Positions 24,989 to 36,668 of a DNA stretch of 64,000 nucleotides are shown here, piece after piece. The stretch spans positions 29,603,906-29,667,905 of the forward strand of contig CM038221.1 of NCBI GenBank assembly GCA_021442155.1, in the 5' to 3' direction. Each line of letters opens with the position of its first letter. Position 1 is the first letter of the stretch. Under the pieces are notes generated by a model. It was not told the DNA's origin. It made no database searches and worked only from the letters and a program-made list of their open reading frames with translations. A program made the position numbers and the translations under genes. This stretch comes from Cymbidium sinense. Lineage: Eukaryota > Streptophyta > Magnoliopsida > Asparagales > Orchidaceae.

Positions 24989-24993
24989 ATGTA
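24989..24993. repeat. Target site duplication ATGTA, left copy (element B)
   Basis: It directly precedes the B 5' LTR start TGTTGACC and is matched at 51403-51407. Joining 24993 to 51408 on the minus strand gives sequence that aligns with B's own ORF1 start (34809-34870). Confidence 0.9.
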
Positions 24994-25275
24994 TGTTGAC
25001 CTAAATGAGCTCTCAATCCCACTATCTTAGGCATAGGACTCCTCTTAGACATTAAGAGTTTCCTTAGACTTAAGACACTCCTTTGTTGACCTCATTTGGT
25101 GATGAGCTCTCAACTCCTCCATCTTAGGCATAGGACTCCTCTTAGACATTAAGAGTTTCTTTAGACTTAAGACACTCCTTGGTTGACCTCATTTTGGTGA
25201 TGAGCTCTCAACCTTTCCACCTTAGACATAGGACCTCTTTTAGACATTAAGAGCTTCCTTAGTCTTAAGATACTT
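24994..25275 (+). repeat. Three tandem copies of the LTR-end unit
   Basis: Copies start at 24994, 25084 and 25181 (the third as GGTTGACC), of 90-97 bp. The 3' LTR has the same three starts (47123, 47221, 47318). So the iteration predates or accompanied this insertion. Confidence 0.85.
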
Positions 25276-26039
25276 CTTGTGATTAGGTGAACACTTTACC
25301 TAACCCTAGAGACTTAGAAGAGTTAGATATAGGAATAGTAGTATGCCTTAGGGATTTAGCAAAACTTGCCCACCCTATAGCTTGAACCAAATCTTTCTTT
25401 CCTTCTTTTCTTCAAAGTCAAATTCAAATCAATCTTAAACCAATTGATTATCTTATGATTGAATCAATCTCAACCCAATGGATTTTCTCAAATCATATTT
25501 CAATTCCAAACTCATGATTGAAATCCAAAATCAAATTCAAATCCAAAATATTTCCTAAGTCATTTGATTCCCTCTTATGGACTTAGCTCAAATCAAGTTC
25601 AAATCACTTCAAATTCATGAAATTTTCTCATAACCCATTTATATTATCATTTATTTTCATAAATATAAATGAAATATAAATTTAAACAATCAAAACCAAA
25701 TCCAAAAATGAAACTCAAATTCAACCAAAATCCAACCTAAGCCTTTCAAGTCAAATTCTTGAACTTAGCCAAACCAAATTCAAATCAAGCCAAAACCTTG
25801 ATTTTTCTTCATGATTCAATCAATCCTACAATCATGAATCCAAATATAAACATAAACTTCAATCATCCAATCAAGACTCAATTCAAAAATCAAACCCAAA
25901 ATCCATTTCATGTTCTTCTTTTGAACTTGAAAGTGTCAAATGAATCAAAACCCATTTGACTTCAACTTGCCATTGGATTTATATTTCAATCATAAGTCCA
26001 TATATAAGTTCAATCAAACTCAAATCAAGCTTTGACCAA

Positions 26040-26880
26040 GCCATTTGACCTACTTAGGCTCACTTGACCCAAAGTGACCTAAAGTACCCTTATGGAGCCA
26101 AATTATAATCCTACCCAAATTGAATTGAACTAAGCCCAACTAAGCCTCACATTGTGAGCAACCATCACCATGAGATGATCAATCATCAAATTGGGTCAAA
26201 CCAAGGTCAAACCCAAGTGTTGACCAAGTCAACACTTAGCCAAAATGTAACCCAACATAGGCCAAATTGATTGAAACCATTGATCTAAGTTCATTCATGA
26301 CCAATGTTTGAACTTGACCAAGTCAACATTTGAGCCAAACCTAACCCAATTGGCCACTTGACCCAAGTTGACCCAACTTGATCGAAAAAGTTAAATGTGT
26401 CAAAACTTGGTCTAAGCCAAATTGATTGAAACTAATGGTTCAAGTTCATTCCAAAACACTTGTTGAACTTGTCCAAAGCTCCACATGGCCAACTAGACCC
26501 AACCTAGCCCATTTGGCCATGAACCCTACTTGACCTAAAAGGTCATTTTGAGCCAAAATCAAACTAAACCAAAATTGATTTGAAACAAAGGTACCAATCC
26601 ATTTCATATGACCAATGAAACCTAAACCAACCTAACCCAAATAGTCAAATGGGTCAAATTAGTCAACTTGACCCATTTGACCTAAATGAGATCAAATGAA
26701 CCAAAACCAAATATATGCCAAATTGATTGGAACCAAATATACCAATCCACTCCATATGGTCATATGAACTCGACTCAACCCTTAGTTTGACCTAGTTTGA
26801 CCAATTGGTCGACTTGACTCAAGTTGACCCATTTTGACCTAAATGGGTCAACATGAGCCAAACCATATCAAATGAACTCC
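26040..26880 (+). promoter_or_regulatory. W-box-dense segment of B 5' LTR
   Basis: Dense TTGACC/TTGACT and GGTCAA motifs occur at the same LTR position as in element A's 3' LTR (3721-4560). WRKY binding is inferred from the motif only. Confidence 0.4.
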
Positions 26881-28161
26881 AAATCTAATGAAACTTGGCC
26901 AAACCTATTTTCTCATCATACCAAACATACACAAAATTCAAAAATCAGCCAAATGACCATTTTACCTCTAGACCATAGGGTAACTCAAAATTAAAACCAC
27001 TTGGAATTTGGTCAATTCCTTTTCATGGACACTTGGCATCCTCTTAGTGGATGAAATGATTAATAATGGACCTAGTGCACCTAACCCAATGGGTTTGGGT
27101 CAGCCCAACCCAACCCAATGGCCAAATTAAGCACATGGCTTAAAATGGCCACATGGCAAACCTCCTCCCACTCAATTGAAGCACATGGGGAGTTCACCAT
27201 TCCACTCCTCTAGCCAAATTGAACTTAAGGACACCTCTAATAGCTCAAACAACCCATTAAATCAAGATAATTGGATCAAAACAATAAGCTTCGCCAATCG
27301 ATTGCCAAGGGGAGATATACTCCTCTAATTCATTCAATCTTCATCTCCCCTCTCGATTGAAGCATAGGAACTCAAATAAGCCCAGTCTTCCCAAGCTTCC
27401 TAGAGAGAGTTTGAAAGTGGATTTTCTCGGTTTTCATCACTTGAAAATAGGGGGGCTCCACTGAAAATTAAACTTACTCCACACTCAACATCAACCCAAT
27501 TCCTTCTTCAAGCTCCATCAGAGGGCCAAGTCAAACTTGCCCAAGCTCTTTTCCAAGCTCCAAAGGCAAGGGATGATCCAATTAGATCAAAGCAAGGAGT
27601 TCAAGGAGGAGTTGGCCCATAGAAGCATCCACTCAATTTTAAAGCCTCAAACTCTCAGCAAAGTTTCGTCTTCATTAGATGAAGCTTCTCCAAGGGAATT
27701 GAGCGCTAGGGATCACCTCCGGCAAGGTTAGCCATTAAATCGAGCTTAATTTCTATGTGTGTTGGTCCTTTTATGAAAGGAATTTTAATCTCATAAGATT
27801 CTAGCCGTTAGATGTGCTTGCCCTCATGCTTAGATGGTGTGGGCTAAATTTTAGCCCAATCCAAGCTCAATCAAGCTTAGATCTTTCCCTAGAACATGGA
27901 CGTCCTCCATTATTCACAGGGAATTACAGGATAGATCTTTGGCCATCCATCCGTACATTTTGGATGGACGACCGAGATTTAAGACATGTAGGGCTGCTCT
28001 TTTATCCCTTTAGAATTGTGGATCCAATCAGAGCCATCCGATCCTTGATCGAACGGCTGTGGAGAAAGCGCGTAGCACCACCGCTGACACGACGCTACGT
28101 TATGACAAGTTAAAGATCCAATCCCACCGCCCCATGTGAAAGCACATGCCGCGTCAGCGGC

Positions 28162-28169
28162 CCACGTGG
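28162..28169. promoter_or_regulatory. G-box CCACGTGG in B 5' LTR
   Basis: It sits in the GC-richest patch of the LTR (about 28010-28180), at the same place as the G-boxes at 2469 and 62054. Confidence 0.4.
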
Positions 28170-28769
28170 CGCTGGCAGGATTAAACACTTAATTAGGCTA
28201 TTAAATATTCTAATTAATCCCCAAACCTTCTAAAATTGATATCTAAGCCTAGAAAATAAAAAATTGAAATAAATTACCACTAAAAGATAATTGAGTCTAG
28301 AATTTTATAAAATTGATTTTAATTGATTTTGAACAATTCTTTTCTTTGATTTTGGGTTTTTTTTGGAACATTAATTTGCTAATTACCCTTTAATTAATCC
28401 ATTAATTAATTCCAAACTTCTTGAGTACATTTAGTGGGATGACTTATGCCTCCCTAATTTTTCTTGGGATTTATTGGTCGCTTAATTGGGAAAATTGCTA
28501 ATTCATTCCTTAATTACTCCTTTAATGTAATTAAGGTTAATTAAGAGTTTGATTAGTGATTTAATCTTTTGTTGAAGTTGATTAAGGTATGTTTCAATGA
28601 ATAGGAGATTTAGGGAATAATTTTAGGGTATTTCCCTAAGCTATTCCTTAAATCCCCTTTTCTTCCTTAATCCTCACTTAATTAAGGGTTAATTCACTAA
28701 TTAACCTCTCAATTAATTTCATAAAGTTCTAAAACATTTCAGAACTCAATTAATCTATTTTGGGTAGGT

Positions 28770-28793
28770 ACTTAGGTGTTCAATAACCTAAGT
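28770..28793 (+). other. Conserved LTR hairpin, perfect 8-bp stem
   Basis: ACTTAGGT (28770-28777) and ACCTAAGT (28786-28793) enclose GTTCAATA. In the B 3' LTR the matching place (about 47650) is eroded. Confidence 0.5.
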
Positions 28794-30635
28794 AGCTTAA
28801 GGAAATCAAAATCCAACTCACATGTGTGAGAGGGATTAGGAAAGTACTTAAATTAACCCTTAACTTAATTAATCCTTAATCATGAGCCAATTGCATTCGG
28901 TACCTTTATTTCCTAGGTGCATTGCTGATTTAAATTTCTTGTGTGATTTTATGTCATCTCATTGGCTCATAATTATTGGATTAACTATGCTAAGGTAGGT
29001 AAGGGGTAATTAATACACTTAATCATGCCTTAACCTAACCAAAGCATAAAATTGATCTAATTGTCTAAAAATTAAACAAGAATAATAAACACATGTGGGA
29101 ATGGGTTAGGAACAACAACTCACCTCACATTCTTCAAATTGAAATCAAACATAAACATAAAACAAAATGAAACAAGAATCACATTAAGACAAACTTTGAT
29201 TTTTTTTAAACATGCTTATTTCATTAGATTGTCTTTAAGAATTAATTAGGTAAATGTGTTTATATGCTTTCATCACTTTAGTTCTTTCTTAACATGCTAA
29301 ATGTGTATGTCATATGAATTCCATGCATTCATACTTTTCCAAAATCAAATTAAAATGAAAATGTTTCCTTTAAGTCAAATTTCATGTTTTGGCTAAAATA
29401 GAAATATGAATGGCTATTATCACTACTAAATCCAAATTATTTTTAAAATATATGAATCAATTACCAAAACTGAAAGTGTGCTACTTATACTTTATTTGTA
29501 AGCTTGCATGTGAGTAAAACATAAAGATGTGCAAAGTGTGACTTTCCTTCTCTTCTTTTTTAGTATAGTTTTGAATAGATTTGACAAAGTGTATAGTTCA
29601 TTTAAAAAGAGCATAACATTTCTAACTCTTTTCCCATTCATTCCTATGCTATTACTTAAGAAGGATACCTACATTTATGCATATAAATTGCATAAACAAA
29701 TCAAACAAACAAATACAAACTTTTGCATCTTTCTTTTCCATTCATTTCTTTTGTACATGTGCTCGCATTTAAGGAAAGTGGTATATTAGTTTGGACAATC
29801 CCAGGGTTGCAAGGCTTTAAGTAGCCCCAAGTAGGTCTTATACATGACACCCCTGGTGCTAACAATGGCGCCATACTCACTTATACCTTTCATACATTCA
29901 TGCGTGCATGTGAAAATTGGATAAGAAATCCATTTTCTACTTAATGAAAATCATGCATCATGAAGCATCCCAATTTTCTTAAGTAAACATTACTTAGCAT
30001 TCATCATAAAGTGTGCTAAACATTCCCATTTGGTGTATATAGATATGCTTAGGATTCATTCATATGCATGTTATACATGTTGGGAAAGAAATGAAGTGAT
30101 GTGTATTTTGTGATCTTAATTCACTTTATTTAATCTTAAAATGTATTTCTTTTTGAATAGGTTTGTTTAGAGTTCATCTAAACTTAGGATTAATTAAAAT
30201 ACATAATAAAACATTCATTAAGTGAAACAAAACATGAATCTACTTTATAAATTACTTAAGGTAGGGGGGGAAGAGAAGTTCTCTTCTCTTTCCCTCTCTT
30301 TACGACTTAGTAATTAAGTAGGTTTCATCTAAACCAAAAAAATCACCAAATAAAATCAACCCAATCAACTAAACAACTTAAATGAAACCACCCTATAAGT
30401 TGAACACTTTCGTACTTAGGAAATCTAAACCTTAAAGCCATAGCTAAGCATACCACACAAACCTTTTAAAGCACACACATTAAGTTAAGCCACCACTTCT
30501 AGCTTTAGGTTAAGGCAGTGCATGGCTTGATGTTTTTCTTTTATTTTGTGATGTAATGTTTTAGTCTGGATGGTAGGGTACATGATCGTAGAATGAATGA
30601 TAGGATGATTTAGTCCAATCATTATTTTCTATAGG

Positions 30636-30715
30636 GGATTGTGCTTAAGGGGCTATAATAAATAAAAATATAATTACTTTTGCTATGTAGGTGCTTATAC
30701 CCCTAAGCATAATCC
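30636..30715 (+). other. Long LTR hairpin with AATAAA in the loop
   Basis: The arms GGATTGTGCTTAAGGGG (30636-30652) and CCCCTAAGCATAATCC (30700-30715) flank an AT-rich loop with AATAAA at about 30659. It is colinear with the copies in the other LTRs. Confidence 0.5.
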
Positions 30716-30959
30716 AATAGGCCAGGTGGACTTGAGTACTCATGTGTGGGAGCTAAGTCCAATATACATGCTTGGGATTTGTATGGTTTGTTTAGCTAAT
30801 CTCTGTTTTGAAGGTGTTAGTTAGATTTACTTTTCTTTTTCATGTAATTTTGCAATTAAGATTTTAAAATGATTGTTATAGAGTAGAAGGATGAGCATTG
30901 GTCATAAAATTTCATCTTATGTACCATGTGAAAGCCTTTGGAGCAACCACCTTCCAACC

Positions 30960-31080
30960 ATATAAAAGAAGGAACCAAAAGAAGAAGAAGAAAGAAGAAG
31001 AAAGAAGACCCCATAATATGAATTCTTTGCTTGGTTGTATTTAATTCATTTGTAATCCGGGTTGTATAAGGGTAGAGCTC
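30960..31080 (+). promoter_or_regulatory. Candidate LTR core promoter of element B
   Basis: The GAA-rich tract 30965-31013 is followed by TATAAGGGTAGAGCTC from 31066. This is the best-conserved short block of this part of the LTR among four copies. Its assignment as TATA box is inference. Confidence 0.35.
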
Positions 31081-32584
31081 AGCTACCCAATTTATTTTCA
31101 GGTTTGTGTGGTGGTGCCCAACCACAAATGACCTCTTATTCTTTTGCACTAGTTTTATAAATTGATCGATGATTTGTTTAACTTGTGCATTAAGATGACA
31201 TGCTTTTCCTAGTTTCTTCCTTGTTTGATGTATGGCCTAGATGAGGATTAGACTCTTAGGACAATAAATTTTCTGCCCAACATAAACAACTCAAAACTAA
31301 AACAATAACTCATAACCTCACTTAAAGCCTAGGCTTAAAATCAAGATAAAGAATTAACAACTCCTTAGCTGGATGTGTACTTTCTTTTATAACATCATGA
31401 ATAAATAACATATTATTTCACTCTTGATTTGGAGGGCTTCCACCCATGCTAGTGAACTTGGCTTGCCTTTGAGAGCCAAGGTGGAAACTCACCTCTTTAT
31501 CTTGCTGATTTTGGCCCATAATCTTATTTTCTCATGCATTAGGCATATGAATCCCATAAGCCTAAGTCAAAATGATTGTCCAATTTTGAAAAATAAATAT
31601 GAAAAATTTGCATTAGATCTAGGACATTTTTCATGCCCGTACATGATCTAGTCTCTTAGGGAGTGAGTTTAAGAACTTAGTCTCTTTCTAATAGATAACA
31701 ACCTTGTTATCTTGCATAAAGCATAAGACTTGCCTACATGTATTTAAAATCATAGGAGTTAGTTGGTGGCCACTCCCAAGCGATTGTAAGTCCAAACAGT
31801 CGGGTGGTTTGTCCTCCCTTGTGAAGGTAAACCAAATACCCATTTTTGCCTTAGATTTTGGTCGTGCTTTTGGCCCTCGTCAGAGCTCCCTAGATTCAGG
31901 TTCAGAGGTTATGTTTCCCTTTGTGGGCTACTAGCATAAATCCTCACCTCTTAGGCATTTTCACCATCTTCTGTGGTGGAATTATAATCCCTAAATTTCT
32001 AATAAAAATCCAACTCAAACAAATAAATCAATTTCAAAAATGTAAAGCCCAACCATAGGATAGTTTGGGTGCTTACTAGGCTTCCTAGTATCCTAAGCAT
32101 CCCCTACTCATCTTCATTTGGATTCGATAGAACTCCCTCCTCTTGATCGATCCCACTTATTTTCCTAAAAATAAACCAATTGATTGATAATCCCTCCTAT
32201 TGAAATCTTTAGACAAAATGATCATTGACATGAATCGAGAGTATTCTTAAAGAATCTCCTTCCTTAGGATGTAATTAATTATGGGGCTTGCCAGAAACTT
32301 ATTGAACCCGATTTAAAATAAACCCGCTTTACTTTTCTATGTAGTAGGGAAGAATCTTTTATGCATTATTCTCCTTAGAGTCCTTGAGGTGATTAGGTCC
32401 ATTAAAGGGTAGTGACTTCTATCTTTCGAGATAGTACACTATTCCTTGATGATGTACCCGATCACATGAATAAGCACATCTGGATCTACGTGATATCCCA
32501 ATAAGGTGTATATCCTCATTTTTATTTATCCCAATAATGGATAGATGAAGACGAGGATATATTAAAAAATACCATAGATTTTTT

Positions 32585-32599
32585 TGGCGACTCCACTGG
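32585..32599 (+). other. Primer binding site, tRNA-Arg type
   Basis: TGGCGACTCCACTGG lies 8 nt after the 5' LTR. It is complementary to the 3' end of plant tRNA-Arg(ACG) including CCA, as I recall that tRNA. It would prime minus-strand DNA synthesis. It fixes the LTR boundary and the plus orientation of B. Confidence 0.85.
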
Positions 32600-32619
32600 A
32601 TGTATATTGAATGAAGATT

Positions 32620-34704
32620 TTCATTTTCAAAATAAAATGAACAATCACATTTCCAAAAAAAATTCCAAAAATATCATTTCAAAATGCATAAATGAATATC
32701 TAAATTTAATTCATATTGAATGAAGATTTTTCATTTTCAAAACAAAATGAACAATCACATTTTCAAAATAAACAATCATCTTCACAAACAAAATCCAAAT
32801 TTTTTTTTCAAAAAGTACAAATGAATATCTCCATTCAATTTATTGAATGAAGATTTTCATTTTAAAAATAAAATGAACAATCACATTTCCAAAAACAAAA
32901 TCCAAAAATATCTTTTCAAAAAGCACTTATGAAATCCTACATTCAATATACCCAAATTTATTGAATGAATATTTCATTTCTAAATAAGATGACATCATTT
33001 GAAATCCCACTTAACATATTTCATATATGATTAAGTTGGAATTTCCTCTTTCAAAAAGCAATAATCACACACAAAACAAAATTTTCATATTTCAAAAATA
33101 AAATTGACTTCCATTTTTACATGCCCAAATTTGTTAAATGGAAGTCTTCTTTTCAAAAATCAAAACTTAAAAATCATATTTTCAAAATTTAAAACACATT
33201 TGGAGTTTTCATTTTTAGCATACCACATTTGCTAAGTGAAATCTCCATTTTACAAAAATTTAAAACACATTTGGAACTTCATGTTAGCATGCCCAAAATT
33301 ACTTAAGTGAAGTTTCCATTTTCAAAATCAAAAATTTTCAAACACATTGGAACCTCACTTAGCATACTCAAATTTACTAAATGAAGTCTCCAAATTTGAA
33401 ATTCAAAATTCAAAACACATTTGGACCTTCATTTAGCATACTCACATTTGCTAAGTGAAGTCCTCAAATTCAAAATCAACAAAACACAAAAAATTTTGAA
33501 ACACACATTTGAGAACTTCATTTTGGCATACCACATTTGCTAAAGTGATGTTCTCATTTTTCAAAAACAAAATTTAAAACACATTTTAGAATTTCATTTA
33601 GCATACCTAAATTTTCTAAGTGAATCTCCATTGTCAAAATTTTCAAAACACATCTGGAACTTCATTTGGGATACTCAAATTTGCTAAGTGAAATCTCCAA
33701 ATTCAAAACACAAAAATTCTCAAAATACACTTGGAACTTCATTTTTGGTATACCACATTTGCTAAAGTGAAGTCCCATTTTTCAAAACAAAATTTAAAAC
33801 ACATATGGAGTTTTCATTTTAGCATACCACATTTGCTAAGTGAAATCTCCATTTCACAAAAATTTAAAACACATTTGGAACTTCATTTAACATACCCAAA
33901 TTTACTAAGTGGAGTCTCCACTTTCAAAACAAAATTTACAACACATTTTTGGAATTTATTTTAGCATACTAAAATTTGCTAAATGAAATCTCCATTTCCA
34001 AAATTTGAAACACATTTGGAAACCTCATTTAGCACACTCAAATTTTGCTAAGTGAAGTCTCCATTTTAAAAATCAATAAAAATTTCAAACACATTTGGAT
34101 TTCATTAGCATATCTAAATTTGCTAAACCTCTTTTCAAAATCAAAATAAAAATAAAACAACAAATGGATTGTCTTAGCATACCTAAATTTTCTAAGAGTC
34201 CTCTTTCCAAAAAACCAAAAATCAAAATAAAGCACATTAGGATTTTCTTAGCATACCTAAATTTGCTAAGAATCCTATTTTCAAAAATCACCAAAAACAA
34301 AATATTTGGATTCCTTTTTTCAAAATCAAACGTGATTCACAAAACAAGCAAACAAAAACAAAAGAAAAAGAAATTATTTTCAAACACCTCACCTAGCATA
34401 CTCAAATTTGCTAACTGAGTGGATTCCAAAAATCTCAAATAAAAAAAAAATCAATTTGACCCTTTACTTTAACATACCCAAATTTATTAAATGAAGGGTC
34501 CTCAAAACAAAAATTCAAATTCAAATATGAACCTAATCAAAGCATCTCTCTAAAAATATTAGAACCTCTCTTCAACATACCCAAATTTGTTAAAAATGGA
34601 TTCTAAATTCAAAAAAAAAAAATTCTTCTTTCCAATCAAATCTTAAAATCTCTACTCATTTGAACTCCACTTAACACTTTCAAGTTGTTGAGTGTGGATT
34701 CAAA
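32620..34704 (+). repeat. 5' leader array of about 23 tandem hairpins, element B
   Basis: Units mostly 67-88 bp apart (for example 33202, 33273, 33349, 33423, 33511, 33733, 33807, 33877, 33951, 34239) each contain an inverted repeat around a loop TACCCAAATT or a near variant. Examples: 33106-33146 has GACTTCCATT pairing with AATGGAAGTC; 33423-33463 has GGACCTTCATTTAGCA against TGCTAAGTGAAGTCC; 34458-34500 has GACCC...GGGTC; 34659-34704 has about 17 pairs. Arm sequences differ between units but stay complementary. The array lies between PBS and ORF1, so it is in the genomic RNA leader. The open frames in it are not coding. Confidence 0.85.
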
Positions 34705-34808
34705 TTTTAAATTCAAGATTTAAAAAAATCAACAAAATAGAAATATGATTCAAGTTTATTTTCAACTTTGCAGACTCTCATTCAGCAACAATTTTTCAGT
34801 TAACAGAA

Positions 34809-36668
34809 ATGGCAGCGCCCAAGTATGTGTTTACCTTTCCCCACGGGATGGACTTGGCCCTGGATCAAGCCAGCCTTCCCCGTTCTGATTACGCCCATCA
34901 CATTCACTTTGGATGAGGTTTTGAGGGCGAGGATTACCTGTGAGGACACTCCCCTCACCACTGTTTGTAGAATCACGGTGGCGGTCCGATCATTGAGTTG
35001 ACATGCCTATTGATATTCCTCAAGAGAGGAAGGCGGTGGTAGTTTCTCTGATTGCAATGTCTACCAGTTGTGGCGTCGGTGCATTGTTTCCCATGCTTCC
35101 CAATGAGGGATAGCACCCACTCATTAGCACCCTCAAAAGGTAAGGCTCCCCTGATCCAAGGGATTGTCTCCCTTGCCTTTGAGAATGAGTCTAGCTTTTA
35201 CTCCACTTGCCCCACCAAGACTTAGAGGAGGAACAAAAACTTCATGATCAAGCGGTACCATACACGCATCGCCAGGGAGATGGAGGCATCTACACAGTCA
35301 GCAATTAAGGAGTTGCCCATTTTGATTTCCCCACTGGTTACAGCAAACCTATTCCATCCTCTCTCGGCGAGAGGGGAGAGGATCCACACCCTAGTTTGAT
35401 ATCAGCCACCAGTTAGCTAGAATCGAAGGTCATATGCGGGCCTCCGCTCAATTCTACTACAGGTTGGTGAAGCTTACACGATCTGAGTCCGTAGCTCAGT
35501 TTAATTTGATATTTGTGATCCCCTGCAGTGTGGGGAAACATCTTAGGCAGGAGAGGGCTAGAGAAGCCTGCACATCAGTTCACATTTAGCCGAGAGCATA
35601 GGAGGTTCAGCCGATAGTCAGTGGCTTCTACACTCATTGATTTTCTTGATCGGCGCGCTACCCGCGTCGATCATACAGATAATATTCTACTTACAGGGAC
35701 TACTCACCACAAGAGGAGAACCCCTATTTTGAGAGAGTCGGTGGTGTCTCCACGACACAGCTCTACTCCCCGTCCACCATCGCCCGTTCATGTATCAAGA
35801 TCTCCAGTTCCTCCCAAGTCTATGAAGGCCAAATCGGGGGAGAAGAAGCTCCACATTGGTGATCCAACTACAGCCAAGGGATCCCATCCCATCCACACCA
35901 CCACCTCTTGTGGTAGCTCTCCGACCTTACGCCCAGTTATGATGCAGAAGGAATGGCGACCCCAAAGCATAGTGGTCATTCCTTCACCAACACCACTGCA
36001 ACAGGATCTAAAGATGGTTATAGTAGTTGCAGAGGGACAAGGTGACAACCTAGTTGCACCTATGATCATAGAACCTCCTTGGAGTGTCACCCCTTTTAGA
36101 ATCAATGATAGTCAGGAGTACATTTCTTCCGGTACAGTCCAGCATTGATTCTCTAGCGGGGGAGTCTTCCTCTTAGGTACATGATCACCGATCAGCCTAG
36201 ATCATTTGTGCTAGTTCAGATGATCATTCTTTAGATGATATAGTAGCCAACTATCTCTTGGAGAAGAAGGAGATCTTGGGGTATGATTGGTCTGATGAGG
36301 AGAAGATCATCTTTGATCCCAATGAAGATGATTTATTGGGAGACTCAGGGTTTGCATGGTAGATACCAAGGGGTCCCTCCTTAGAGAGCAGCATCATATG
36401 GAAGGTGATGAGGCCCAGAAGACACAACCTACTCGACCCAACACCTCCTACCACAGATAGGCTCGAAGATCTATTAGCAGTTGTCTTAGCATTGCAGAAT
36501 TAAGCCCCGATAGTCCATCCTACCATAGTTGAGATTAGTCAGCCAGAGTTGGTGCTTGTCTTGGACCCAAGCCTTACCTTGAAGAGCAAGGTACAAACAT
36601 GTATTAGGAAGGTAGTGGATAGTACCTCCATACAAGAAAAAGATATCAAAAGCATGGTTGAGTAGTAG
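34809..36668 (+). pseudogene. Pre-gag ORF1 of element B, unknown function
   Basis: The start ATG at 34809 follows the leader. It reads MAAPKYVFTFPHGMDLALDQ and meets a stop after about 35 codons. Shifts and stops continue, but homology to A's ORF1 runs throughout: the IHFG segment, the MIKRYHTRIAREMEA block near 35240, and the open stretch 35621-36148 (175 codons) rich in Pro, Ser and Arg, matching A 23776-24075. The end (about 36440-36660) corresponds to the coiled-coil region. Expected length is about 600 codons. No domain is recognised; it could be a gag-fused N-terminal extension or a separate ORF as in Ogre elements. Confidence 0.65.

Larger units (their letters stand above)
23561..24993 (-). 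pseudogene. Pre-gag ORF1 of element A, unknown function
   Basis: The region runs from just after the start (PLYGMDST-like segment near 24960) to the coiled coil. Open stretches are 24259-24792 (177 codons), 24134-24337 and 23776-24075. The block RMIKRYHTRIARELDA is shared almost unchanged with B (near 35240). Downstream it is Pro/Ser/Arg-rich (TLRPPSQIQIPSSTIPTKAM). I recognise no domain. Ogre-like elements have an extra ORF before gag, and this may be its counterpart. Element B is inserted a few codons after the start, so the first codons lie at about 51408-51440. A 25-bp duplication (24892-24941) also shifts the frame. Confidence 0.65.
24994..32576 (+). repeat. 5' LTR of element B, about 7.58 kb
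   Basis: It begins TGTTGACC with three iterated end units and ends at ACCATA, which aligns with ACCACA at the solo LTR end. Eight bases separate it from the PBS. Order inside: iterated end units (24994-25275), AT-rich sequence, W-box segment (26040-26880), higher-complexity GC-richer part (27400-28180), AT-rich part with hairpin 28770-28793, conserved block near 29787, hairpin 30636-30715, TATA candidate 31066, and a long 3' part. No gene is supported. Confidence 0.9.

Noticed and set aside
35788..36105. Minus-strand open frame of 105 codons
   Set aside because: It is a shadow of the ORF1 frame of element B, which has homology to A.
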